From assembly GCA_963718195.1 (NCBI GenBank), contig CAVQYQ010000006.1:496001-560000 (forward strand): DNA of 64,000 nt, given 5' to 3'. This document shows positions 53,741-61,921 of this stretch, piece after piece (the first letter of the stretch is position 1; each line of letters starts with the position of its first letter). The position numbers were made by a program, and so were the translations under genes. Origin of the DNA: MADRE3 sp963718195. Lineage in GTDB: Bacteria; Desulfobacterota; Desulfobulbia; Desulfobulbales; Desulfocapsaceae. The notes beneath the pieces are model-generated. The model searched no databases, was not told the origin of the DNA, and was given only the letters and a program-made list of their open reading frames with translations.

Positions 53741-54333
53741 GCTATCCGGTAGATGAAATTCTTTTCAGGAGTCTGGCCGAATATCCTCCGGCCGATGTGT
53801 GCAGCAGGACGGGCTGCCGATATGATCAGGCGCTGAACAGCTATTACCTGAGCTATTGGGGAGAGGAGTATCAGGTAGACCTGCAGAGCCAGACAATAAA
53901 GCGTCTGACCACCAATTTCAACAGGCCACACGACTATCTCCATGTATTTATAATAAACTATCTGATGCAGATGAAAAAGACACCCCTGACAGGGGAGTGG
54001 ATCTCGGAAAAAGACCTTCCTGGAGGAGTCACTTTCTTTCGTGGCCCCCATGAGATTCCCACCCACCTGATCTCCTCACGTTTCAATGATGATCTGATCC
54101 AGCTTGCCAAAAGCTGTGAGCAGCTCGGCGGTAAGCCGCTTGAACTGGCGGATGGCGCCCATGTCTTTCGCCCGAGGCCAGGTATTTCAATAGCTCTGTT
54201 ATACTGGATTGGTGATGAAGATTTTCCGGCTGAGGCAAAGCTGCTTTTTGATAAGTCACTCTCAAAAAATCTTGCCCTTGATACGATATACGCCATGGCA
54301 GTGGACGCCTGCTCAAGGATCTCCGGATCCTGA
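53737..54333 (+). CDS. DUF3786 domain protein coupled to the MFS gene
   Basis: The 198-residue soluble protein resembles DUF3786. Its central parts (INYLMQMKKTPLTGEWISEKDLPGG) correspond to EWVSLRELSGG in the 1007 copy, and the C-terminal block ISIALLYWIGDEDFPAEAKLLFDKS corresponds to MMVCYWKVEEGMESSLNIFFDRS there. The one obvious cysteine-rich domain of the 1007 copy is missing. Its ATG overlaps the MFS stop codon. It lies about 350 bases from the cooC end on the other strand. This is the third DUF3786 copy in the window; the function is unknown. Confidence 0.72.
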   Translation: MSYPVDEILFRSLAEYPPADVCSRTGCRYDQALNSYYLSYWGEEYQVDLQSQTIKRLTTNFNRPHDYLHVFIINYLMQMKKTPLTGEWISEKDLPGGVTFFRGPHEIPTHLISSRFNDDLIQLAKSCEQLGGKPLELADGAHVFRPRPGISIALLYWIGDEDFPAEAKLLFDKSLSKNLALDTIYAMAVDACSRISGS

Positions 54334-54432
54334 CAGTGATGGAAACTGCTGAACCCAAGAGCTAGAATATCCTTGCAGGATCGGGATTAGTTCATCACCC
54401 CTGGCACAGCATGCACGCTGACACGACACTAT

Positions 54433-54648
54433 CTAATCACGGGGCCAGATACTGTTTGTTTCCTCAGCCGTGATATAGCAGAATTTGGTCCACTCAAATT
54501 CCTTGTGAGATATGGGGCAACGCAGGGTTATCTTGTGATCTGAGATTGCCACAACTTCCCAGTCGCCTGCTCGACGTGAATCTTCTATCCGAATTTTCTG
54601 TCCAACCCTGAACGGGTATGGTTTGAATACGGTAACATCATGTTTCAT
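54433..54648 (-). CDS. small protein of unknown function downstream of cooC
   Basis: The 71-residue protein (MKHDVTVFKPYPFRVGQKI start) is probably a small beta-barrel: alternating hydrophobic residues around VGQKIRIED, DWEVVAISDHKITLRCPIS and EFEWTKFCYI recall SH3-like or Tudor-like folds. The start at 54648 is chosen because GGGAG lies upstream, while the longer frame back to 54825 overlaps cooC. It follows cooC by 43 bases on the same strand, and may be a CO dehydrogenase accessory factor by association. No function is assigned. Confidence 0.65.
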   Translation of the reverse strand: MKHDVTVFKPYPFRVGQKIRIEDSRRAGDWEVVAISDHKITLRCPISHKEFEWTKFCYITAEETNSIWPRD

Positions 54649-54691
54649 CGCCAACTCCCGGTAACTGCATTGTAAGAGATATTGGACCTTG

Positions 54692-55450
54692 TCAGGCCGG
54701 GCAGGTAGATTCCAGCAGCGTATCTGTTGCCAGCACTGACGGCGATGAATCGGGCAATTCAAGCAGGGAACGCTTCTCCATGTCGAAATCGAGCAATGCC
54801 GGATCATCTGGAATGATCCCAACAATCGGAAGCCCGATTTCCTTTACCTCAGCCATGAATGCGTCACTCAATTTCTCGGGTGCCCGGGTGACGACGATTC
54901 CGGATGCTTCAACTTTGAGCTTCAGCCCGCCCATCATCTGGTGAATCCTGCGCAAGGCCCTGAGACCGCGTAATGAGTAATCCGTGACCAGGTAGAGCAT
55001 GTCGACCCGGCCACTGGTTCGGCGGCTGAGGTGTTCCATCCCGGCTTCATTGTCAACCACCATGTATTTATAGTTGGCCATCAAGCGATCGGTGAAATTA
55101 TTGAGGATGTTATTTACCATACAATAGCATCCCTGGCCTTCCTGGCGTCCCATTACCAGCAGATCAAATGCAGGCTTTTCGATGAGCGCCTGTTCCACCA
55201 GCGTTTCCAGGTAGTTGGTTTTATCCATACCTGACGGAACACCCTGCGGATCTCTCATGAAATTTTCCCGTATATCGCCAACGGTGGTCGGCACCTCCAA
55301 CCCCATGGTCTCGCCAAGGTTACTGTTAGGGTCGGCGTCCACAGCCAGGATCGGTGTTTTATTGTTGTGTGAAAGGTGGCGTATAACAAGGGAGGCTACC
55401 GTCGTTTTACCGACACCTCCTTTACCTGCAAAAGCAATTATTTTACTCAT
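54692..55450 (-). CDS. cooC: CO dehydrogenase maturation factor CooC
   Basis: CooC is a MinD/SIMIBI-class ATPase that inserts nickel into CO dehydrogenase. The deviant Walker A is GKGGVGKTT at the N-terminus, DADPNSNLG holds the switch I aspartates, and the dimer metal-binding motif is GCYCMVN (Cys-x-Cys). VVDNEAGMEHLSRRTSG and TDYSLRGLRA are typical of the family. The length of 252 residues is normal. It lies 48 kb from cooS in this window and may mature that enzyme or another copy elsewhere in the genome. It is followed by the small protein at 54433. Confidence 0.95.
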   Translation of the reverse strand: MSKIIAFAGKGGVGKTTVASLVIRHLSHNNKTPILAVDADPNSNLGETMGLEVPTTVGDIRENFMRDPQGVPSGMDKTNYLETLVEQALIEKPAFDLLVMGRQEGQGCYCMVNNILNNFTDRLMANYKYMVVDNEAGMEHLSRRTSGRVDMLYLVTDYSLRGLRALRRIHQMMGGLKLKVEASGIVVTRAPEKLSDAFMAEVKEIGLPIVGIIPDDPALLDFDMEKRSLLELPDSSPSVLATDTLLESTCPA

Positions 55451-55521
55451 CTGTTTGTGTTCTAGATAAAGGGTTTCAGGTTATAGTTCTGTCATCGCAG
55501 GCAATAATAAGCATTTATGTG

Positions 55522-55573
55522 ACAAAAAAAAGAAGCAGACGGCCAAAAAATTTCAAAAAGGCTGTCTGCTTCT
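55522..55573 (-). terminator. intrinsic terminator of the HdrB-like operon
   Basis: Read on the minus strand, AGAAGCAGACAGCC (55573-55560) pairs with GGCCGTCTGCTTCT (55544-55531) in a 14-bp stem with one G-U pair and is followed by a run of T (complement of the A-run 55523-55530). It lies just after the stop of the HdrB-like gene and separates it from cooC. Confidence 0.85.
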
Positions 55574-55602
55574 CTGCAACTGGTTCTTCTAGCCAGTCTG
55601 CG

Positions 55603-56535
55603 CTATGCTTTAACCGCAGCTGGTTTCTTCTTTCGCCTTTTTTTCTTTTCCTCTACAGGCGAACCGAGCAACGATTTGAGCTTGCTGATATGCTCACTGC
55701 TGATTGTTGAATTCTGATCAATTCCGAGCTGCTTCTCGTCTATTCCCAGGACCAGACCGAGAAGTTGAGGGTAGAGCAGAACCGGCATGAGCTGTGTGTC
55801 ATCTTTCCGAATATTCAGCTGAGCGGTGTCAAACTGCAGGTGGCAGTAGGAACAGATTGGTGTGATATAGTCGGCACCGGCACTCAATGCCCCATCTACC
55901 TTCTCGTTGAGCAGCGTTGCAGCCAGGTCGTTGTTGATCCCAGCCAGGGCCGCACCACAGCATTCAAGTTTTCCCTGCCAGTCGAGGCTTGTGGCACCGG
56001 TGGTTTCAACAAGTGCCTCTGTTATCTTCGGCACAAAGGAGTCATCAAAATTGGTAACCTCACGGGGACGGAGCACGTGGCAGCCATGAATCACAGACAA
56101 TTTAAGCTCAGTGTAGCGGTGGGCCAGTTGTTTCTTGATTGTCTCAACACCAATATCTTCGTGAAGGACGGTGAGAAAATGCTTAATTGTCCCTGTACCC
56201 TGGTAGTTGAGGTTTTCCTTGGCAAGCAGTTCGTTAATTTCAGCTTTGAGTTCAGGATTTGTCCCCAGAACATTTCTGGCTTTCTGGAGGCTGGCAAAAC
56301 AGCAGTTACAGATCACCATTATATCAAGCCCTTTTTGTTCAGCGATTGCCATGTTTCTGACTGATGGCAGGATATAGGCTTTTTCGTCAACATTGCGAAC
56401 CGGGTAACCGCAACAGGTAAACTCCGGAATTTCAATCAGCTCAACACCAAATTTTTGCAGAACCGCTTGCGCTGAAGCAGCATATTGTTCAATTCGAATG
56501 GGAATATTACATCCCTGAAAGAAGGCCAGTTTCAT
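55603..56535 (-). CDS. HdrB-like CCG-domain protein
   Basis: The 310-residue protein has two CCG domains: FFQGC, FTCCGYPVR and ICNCCFASL in the first, IHGCHVLRP, LECCGAALAGIN and PICSYCHLQF in the second, a pattern binding non-cubane iron-sulfur clusters as in HdrB and in succinate:quinone reductase type E. The C-terminus ends in a lysine-rich tail (KKKRRKKKP). It is encoded with the membrane HdrE/HdrD-like protein, overlapping it by four bases, so both likely form a menaquinone- or cytochrome-linked disulfide oxidoreductase. It is distinct from the HdrB at 25769. Confidence 0.88.
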   Translation of the reverse strand: MKLAFFQGCNIPIRIEQYAASAQAVLQKFGVELIEIPEFTCCGYPVRNVDEKAYILPSVRNMAIAEQKGLDIMVICNCCFASLQKARNVLGTNPELKAEINELLAKENLNYQGTGTIKHFLTVLHEDIGVETIKKQLAHRYTELKLSVIHGCHVLRPREVTNFDDSFVPKITEALVETTGATSLDWQGKLECCGAALAGINNDLAATLLNEKVDGALSAGADYITPICSYCHLQFDTAQLNIRKDDTQLMPVLLYPQLLGLVLGIDEKQLGIDQNSTISSEHISKLKSLLGSPVEEKKKRRKKKPAAVKA

Positions 56536-58239
56536 GCGTTCCCCCCTGTCTCGATTTTATTAATCGCAGCATTTTTGAGATTATAGAAAATATCTGTCAG
56601 TTCTACGCCGTTGGGGCAGTGCTCCTGGCAGAGATAACAGGTGGAACAACTCCAGATCATCTTGGAGCCGGTGGCAATTTCCTTGTTGCCAACTCCAAGG
56701 CTGAAAATGATCTGGTGCGGCAGCATATCAAGTTCTTGCTCGGGATTATCAAAAAGACGTACAACGGGACAAATATTGGTACAGCGTTGACATGAATAGC
56801 ATCCCTGATAGCTATTGTTTCCGACGACTGCCGGTTTGGCAATTGTCAAGGTTGTCATGTCAGAAAGTTTTTTAAACGACTCCTTAAACAGCTGCTCAAC
56901 CTTTTTCAGGGCCTTGAGGTGATCGTCAACAAAATTTTGCGCAAGTGCCAGTGGAAATGAAAAATGGCTGAGGATTGAGGGCTCGGGGAGACCTTTGGCC
57001 AGGAGATGATACCGGGAGGTGGTGAAAAGTTCTCGCAGATTTATACCCGAAGGACATACCTCAGAACAGCGGTCACAACTGGTACAGATATAAAGACCTT
57101 TCTGGAGATGTTTCAATGTTCCTTCATCGACTTTTTCACCTGCGGCAATTTTCTTGAGAAACTGAACCTTTTCGGAGGGGAGGATAAAATCATTTTGAAA
57201 AGATTCATAAAACATCAGGGAAGAGCAGAGTTCACTGCATGAACCACAGTGCGTGCAGGCCGAGAGACCGATCATTTGTCTGCTCAGGACATTGGCACTG
57301 TCTTCTGCCGGTTTTTTAAATCCCATAACGCCGTTAATTAACAGAGATATTGGCACGGCGATAATGTGAAACATTTTACTGAATGGAAGCCAGGCAAGAA
57401 AGGCGAAACAGGTAAACAGGTGCAGGTAATAAAAGAGCGAGGCCCCACCGGAAATGAGCGGTCCGATCACTTTGGCAAGTGAGTAGCTGACAAATGCACC
57501 ACTTGTTGCGGCATGACATTCGATACAGCTGTTACCGCTAATGTCGCGGCCCTGCTCAACAAGTTCACTGTTGAACGGTTTGGTTACATTTGCAGAAACG
57601 AGGCCGTGCTCGGCAGCCCAGTAAGTTTCGAGAGCGAGTGCTTCTTCATCATCGGCCACATCACCATATTCTTCAACCATGCTCTGATAAACAGAGTAGG
57701 AAGAGATCTGCGAACTTTGCAGCAGGATACCGGTAATGATGATTGCTCCGACAAAGATCAGTGCGGCCCAGTCACTGCTCAGGCTTTTAACCCGCTGTGG
57801 TTTGTCGGTCAGTCTTCGGTAAACAGCAATAGAGAGGCCAACCAGTACCAGCAGGGCGAAAAGTTCTCGCAGGGACAGGTAGGGCTGTAATGTGGAGTAA
57901 TAGTCACTGAAGAAGAATTCACTGACTCCAGTACCAAGCCCGTGCATAAAGAGCAGGAGGATGAAACCGGTAAAGATCAGAGTATGAGCACCCCACCGAA
58001 AGATGTTTTTTGCCAGGAGCCGCTTTTGAAACAGGACGTCGGTGAAAAAGGTAGAGACGACCTGGACGATTTTGCCACTCAGCAGCGTGGAGAATACCCC
58101 TTTTGTCGCTGCCGCGATACGCTCACCAAGCGGTAGAGCTGGTGTCCGGATGACGAATCCCTTTGGAAAACCATTCGTACAACCTTAAAAAAAGTCCAAC
58201 CAGAAAGACAATGATTGCTATTCCTAAAAATATCTTCAT
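56532..58239 (-). pseudogene. membrane HdrE/HdrC-like protein with CxxCH motif, frameshifted
   Basis: The true start is probably ATG 58239 (MKIFLGIAIIVFLVGLFLRL), whose frame runs to about WFSKG, then the frame changes near 58159-58164 in a CCC/TTT run and continues FVIRTPALPLGERIAAATKG to the stop at 56532. The length is three times 569 plus one base. The N-terminal part has five helices like NarI or HdrE, with CIECH (a c-type heme motif) in an outer loop after the fourth helix. The cytoplasmic half has four 4Fe-4S motifs: CTHCGSCSELC, CTSCDRCSEVCP, CYSCQRCTNICP and CSTCYLCQEHCP. It would pass electrons between quinone or periplasmic cytochromes and the HdrB-like partner. Confidence 0.85.
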
Positions 58240-58290
58240 AATCGATTTTTACCAGTGCTCGTGTTCTTCTCTGAGGTCTTTTCTGTCGAC

Positions 58291-58307
58291 CAAAATTGTC
58301 AATTTTG
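58291..58307. promoter_or_regulatory. operator-like palindrome upstream of the membrane Hdr gene
   Basis: CAAAATTG-T-CAATTTTG is a perfect 8-bp inverted repeat with a one-base centre, about 52 bases before the ATG at 58239. A related CAATTG core with flanking GC (GCACAATTGCGC) lies at 58317-58328. Such symmetry suggests a repressor or activator site, but the protein is unknown. Confidence 0.4.
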
Positions 58308-58800
58308 CATCTATCTGCACAATTGCGCAACGAAAACTTCGCTGATTTCTATTTCACCATTGAAATTCACCTTTATGTTGTCTGTTTATTCAAAGATATC
58401 AGTTGAAAAGGCCCAGATAGTGAGCAGCAGAGGTGTCCGAATTCTCTTCCGATTATATCTGAATTGAGATTGTGACGCGAGGGCGCACACGCAGATACTG
58501 TCCCTGAGTAGGAACTATTCGAAGGTTCTTGCCAGATCATGCTATCAACGGAATCCTGCAAATTCTTTGGTTTATAAAATCTTGGGCCTGAAGCTGATTG
58601 TCCGGCCCAAGGAGGCCATATTGTGCACTGACAGAATAGAGTCGACTGTACAGGTCGAAATCGCAAAAGTCAATTATCTTGGTGTCGTTTTGATCGATCG
58701 AAAAAGAATTAAGTGGTGTTTCTTCTCGCTTAACAGCCATCCTACCGCCACAGTAAAATAGATTGAGATTATGGACGTTTTTCTAAAAAATTTCTGTTAT
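58308..58800. other. intergenic region with one hairpin
   Basis: No gene is supported between the membrane Hdr gene and the cyclo-ligase. CTTGGGCC (58581-58588) pairs with GGCCCAAG (58604-58611) and could act as a minus-strand terminator of the cyclo-ligase message, though only a short T-rich stretch follows. Open frames at 58373-58666, 58537-58740 and 58567-58761 show no recognisable features. Confidence 0.3.
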
Positions 58801-59391
58801 TCACCGGGACCGATCCGGGTTAGCAATTGTTTGTTTTTCAGTGATGATGAAATCCAGAATTTCATCGTGGTCTTGTAATGGGAGCAATGTGGTTACTTGC
58901 AGTTCAAAAGCCAGCGCGATTCTTGCTGCAGCCGGTATGGCAGCGAGCAATCGGTCATAATAACCACCTCCGTAGCCGAACCTGCCGCACCGTTTATCAA
59001 AAACAGACCCTGGCAGGATAATGGCATCAATGTCATCTGCAGAGATAAGCCCCTGCGCCACACATTCCTCTCTGGGTTCTGGGATCCCACAATAACCGGG
59101 GACGAGATCGTTTTCAGGGTCTGAGATGGTGACGATGTCCAGCCGTTTTTCCTTCACCCGGGTAACCGGTACAGCCACCTGCTTGTTCTGGTCAAGGAGG
59201 CGCCTGATGACCGCTCTGGTGCTTACTTCACTTCTGAAGTTCACATAGGTAAACACACATTGTGCATCCTGGATCTCTTTTCGGTCGAAAAGTCTTTGTT
59301 CTATAGCCGAACTCATGGCTGTAATCTGCTGGGTGGTTAATTGGTCTCGTTTTGCGAGGGTTTCTTTTCTTAACTGCAGTGGAGAGTCCAT
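58801..59391 (-). CDS. 5-formyltetrahydrofolate cyclo-ligase
   Basis: The enzyme converts 5-formyl-THF to 5,10-methenyl-THF with ATP and so returns a storage form to the active folate pool. The protein of about 196 residues has the FCL motifs: LRKETLAKRDQLT at the N-terminus with the basic residues that bind ATP, VFTYVNFRSEVST, and GRFGYGGGYYDRLL near the C-terminus. The start at 59391 is chosen because AAGG lies nine bases upstream; 59400 is also possible. It follows the broken radical SAM gene by 11 bases. It fits the folate-based C1 pathway of the window. Confidence 0.9.
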   Translation of the reverse strand: MDSPLQLRKETLAKRDQLTTQQITAMSSAIEQRLFDRKEIQDAQCVFTYVNFRSEVSTRAVIRRLLDQNKQVAVPVTRVKEKRLDIVTISDPENDLVPGYCGIPEPREECVAQGLISADDIDAIILPGSVFDKRCGRFGYGGGYYDRLLAAIPAAARIALAFELQVTTLLPLQDHDEILDFIITEKQTIANPDRSR

Positions 59392-59402
59392 AATCAGCAT
59401 CC

Positions 59403-60708
59403 TTATAATTTCTGAATAGTATAGAGAAACAGCGGCAGCCTGCTTTGTACTTTGAGGCGGTAGAATTTGAAGAGCTGGGCGCGGGACGGTGAACCAAATT
59501 GCAATGGTGAGAGATAGACACACCCTTTACTCTTCTGTTTCGGAATCCGATCCCGGATAAGTGAAATCAGGGTCTGGTAATGGTCTGTTCCAAGACCGTC
59601 GTCAGTGACAAAGTTGGATGTTATTTCAATGTTCTGATAACGGTCATTGATGTCCTGAATCAGGTCAAAGGCATCATGGACCATTTGACTGGTGAGCGGT
59701 TTTCCCAAGGTGTCGAGGGTGACCTGGTCCGCAGATTCCAGCCCCACGTTGATATAGATTTTTGGAGTCATGGTGGACAACTCCTTAAGAGCGAGGCTGG
59801 CGAGTTGAGCAGTGAAAAAACTGACCCGAAGAGAAAGATGTTTGAATCGCGGCACCAGGAAAGACCCAGCCTGAGTCTTTCAAGTGCAGTGCTGATCGTA
59901 AAAATTAATTTGTCAGAACCACTGTTCAGACCGTCATGTTCGCCAATGAATACACTGTTATAATTGAGCAGATCTCTGGAGTAGAAATGTTTGAGCTGGG
60001 TTATCTGCTCAAGGATCTGCGATCACTTTTTACAGAAAACGGTTTGCTGTTTTTTACTTTACAGAAACGGCACTTGTAGAGACACCCCTCTGAAAGATTC
60101 AGCGGGATCACGTTGTAGTCGACATGTCTGGTATCAGGAGGCAATACCGTAATCGGACCACCGTAGCAGAGGGCAAAGGACTCAGATTTTTTTTTCAGGT
60201 ATTCTGGACTGTTGGCAATTGCTGCATCAAGGAAACGGGATACCTGTCTGTCGGGGAACTGGATTGCGGTGCGCAGCGTTTCCAGGTTCTGGTGCCATTG
60301 ATTTGTTGCCGAGCGGATATGGTCGTTACTAAACGGTCTTCCCCCAAGTGCATTATTGGTGGAGTAGGGCAGGTTGGGAAGATAATATTCACCGGTTGTC
60401 TCAAAAACGCCGGTATAACCGCCTGTGGAATAGTAAATCCAGTCATTGCCCACTGTTCTCTTGAGCCACTCGTGCGGGTGAGGCCAGTCAGCAGTTTTAC
60501 CGATTATTCTGAGAATCTCATCGTTGAGATTAAAATGATAGGTGAACTCGCTGGTGTCGATTTCGGTATAGATACCGGTTCGAACAGGGTAGCTGGCCTT
60601 TGAATACTCATGTTCTCCACGCTTGAAGAGCCGCACGCTGCAGTTTTTATATTGATACCGCTGTTCCGGGTAGTTGCAGGTCATGGTGGTCGATATGGCG
60701 TCCGCCAA
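59403..60708 (-). pseudogene. radical SAM protein, broken by two frameshifts
   Basis: Three frames together make one protein of about 435 residues. The first (from about 60708 or ATG 60684) has a long N-terminal domain and the radical SAM motif CLYKCRFC with NLSEG before it, ending near VKSDR. The middle frame (about 60018 to 59797) reads QILEQITQLKHFYSRDLLNY and FLFGSVFSLLNSPASLL, typical of the barrel. The third starts near LKELSTMTPKIYINVGLESAD and runs to the stop at 59403. Each join needs a one-base change. The barrel motifs are preserved, so an error or recent inactivation is likely. Product unknown; it lies before the folate cyclo-ligase. Confidence 0.75.
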
Positions 60709-61277
60709 TTAATCGGATCAAGTGATGTTTTGAACAGAAGTTTTTACCGTAAAAATGGTATAATTGCACCCAATAAAGAGACTGGACACCGGTCGAGGTA
60801 GTGGAGATTGAATCAATCGTGTTCCTGATCGATCTTAAATGGAAGAGACAAATTGACCATTTTAGCCGATAAACCCTTGTCTTTCTGACAGGTCTGCTGT
60901 ATTGTGGCCGTAGGCCTAACGCAAAATAGATCACGCATAGTGTTTCTCGTCACTTCTTTTGCAGTATCCCCTGCATCTACGTTGCCGATAAAGATTGTTG
61001 CAGATCATTCTTCAGCGGTAGATGCACACAGACGATTCGTCCATTTACCCTGAGCCATTTTGAGTTGGAAGTGTTTATAAAACTTCATCTGGCTGCCTTA
61101 GAGCAGGCGAGAGGTTTCGCCGGTTAGACCTTGTTGAAAGTAATGATAATTTTGCTCAGCAACATTGTTGAGCTGGGATTGTGGCTGGTCCGCAACCCGC
61201 GTTTATTGCCTGAAAATTTGTTCAGGCTATTGAAAAAAGGGGCTCAACTGGCCTCATATCAGACAGGAGTATGAGAA
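60709..61277. other. divergent region and cold-shock leader
   Basis: No gene is supported. On the plus strand a GATAAT box at 61145-61150 within TGATAAT could start a leader of about 120 bases for the cold-shock gene. The leader can form hairpins: GCCTGAA (61208-61214) with TTCAGGC (61221-61227), and GCTC-AAC with GTTGAGC near 61156-61175. Long structured leaders are usual in cold-shock genes. AGGAG stands just before the ATG. Confidence 0.4.
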
Positions 61278-61478
61278 ATGGCAGAAGGAACAGTAAAGTG
61301 GTTTAATGATGCAAAAGGGTTTGGCTTTATCGAGCAGGATGAGGGTAAAGATGTATTTGTGCATCATTCCGCTATTCAGGCAGACGGGTTCAAGTCCCTA
61401 TCAGAAGGGGAGCGTGTCAGCTTTGAAGTCGTAGACGGTCAGAAAGGACCAGCAGCCCAGAATGTTGTAAAGCTTTAG
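61278..61478 (+). CDS. csp: cold-shock protein (CspA family)
   Basis: The 66-residue protein is a single cold-shock domain that binds single-stranded RNA and DNA and melts secondary structure. RNP1 (KGFGFIEQ) and RNP2 (VFVHHSAI) are intact, along with GTVKWFNDAKGFGF at the N-terminus and FKSLSEGERVSFEV. Length and composition are normal for the family. It has an AGGAG site, a long leader and its own strong terminator, so it is a single-gene unit. Several copies are usual in a genome. Confidence 0.97.
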   Translation: MAEGTVKWFNDAKGFGFIEQDEGKDVFVHHSAIQADGFKSLSEGERVSFEVVDGQKGPAAQNVVKL

Positions 61479-61485
61479 TACACTA

Positions 61486-61528
61486 CCAGGCAGCAGCGAA
61501 TGTTTTCATTTTGCTGCTGCCTGGCTTT
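61486..61528 (+). terminator. intrinsic terminator of the cold-shock gene
   Basis: CCAGGCAGCAGC (61486-61497) pairs exactly with GCTGCTGCCTGG (61513-61524), extended by up to three pairs into the loop, and is followed by CTTTTC. It lies eight bases after the stop codon. Confidence 0.88.
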
Positions 61529-61704
61529 TCCCTGTTCTCATCCGAGAAATTTTCCCCACTCTCCATTATACCCGCATAGCAGTTGTTCACTGGACCACCG
61601 TGAAAAAGTTCTGCTCGTACCCATGAATTGGTGCATATTTGTTTCTTTTTGGGTACGTTCTTTAGCCACATTAATAAATTCTGACGGGTTGAAATGTCTT
61701 TAAT

Positions 61705-61736
61705 ATTAGTTGTTTGGGTAAAAAAAAACGACTAAT
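61705..61736. repeat. 11-bp inverted repeat between csp and the second hdrA-type gene
   Basis: ATTAGTTGTTT (61705-61715) pairs with AAACGACTAAT (61726-61736), with one G-U pair and an A-rich loop. Its role is unclear: it could be an operator or a hairpin in the leader of the gene at 61922. Confidence 0.4.
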
Positions 61737-61822
61737 TGGGCGAATAAATAAAAAAGAGATTGTCATAGCTCTCAATTTCCATGATAATGGTACCGGTTGT
61801 GGTACGTAGGCCGTAAGATTGA

Positions 61823-61878
61823 CTACTCGAATTAACTTGATCGGGACCCGGACTTGTTGCCGGTAAGCTGTCGAGTAG
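61823..61878 (+). promoter_or_regulatory. possible structured leader of the second hdrA-type gene
   Basis: CTACTCGA (61823-61830) pairs exactly with TCGAGTAG (61871-61878) and encloses about 40 bases in which CCGG/CCGG can form an inner stem. It lies 40 bases before the ribosome site AGGAGG (61911-61916). No known riboswitch class was recognised. Confidence 0.35.
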
Positions 61879-61921
61879 CCGGTGGTACAAGCAGGCAGGG
61901 ACTGATCCGAAGGAGGTTGTT

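Noticed and set aside
58373..58761. Overlapping open frames on both strands between the membrane Hdr gene and the cyclo-ligase
   Set aside because: They conflict with each other, lack ribosome sites and show no conserved motif.
59780..60020. Selenocysteine read-through as explanation of the stop codons in the radical SAM gene
   Set aside because: The conserved parts lie in different frames, so read-through of a stop codon would not restore them.
18498..60024. Programmed ribosomal frameshifting as the explanation for the five broken genes
   Set aside because: The junctions share no slippery heptamer, stimulatory hairpin or common sequence, and the families are not known for recoding.
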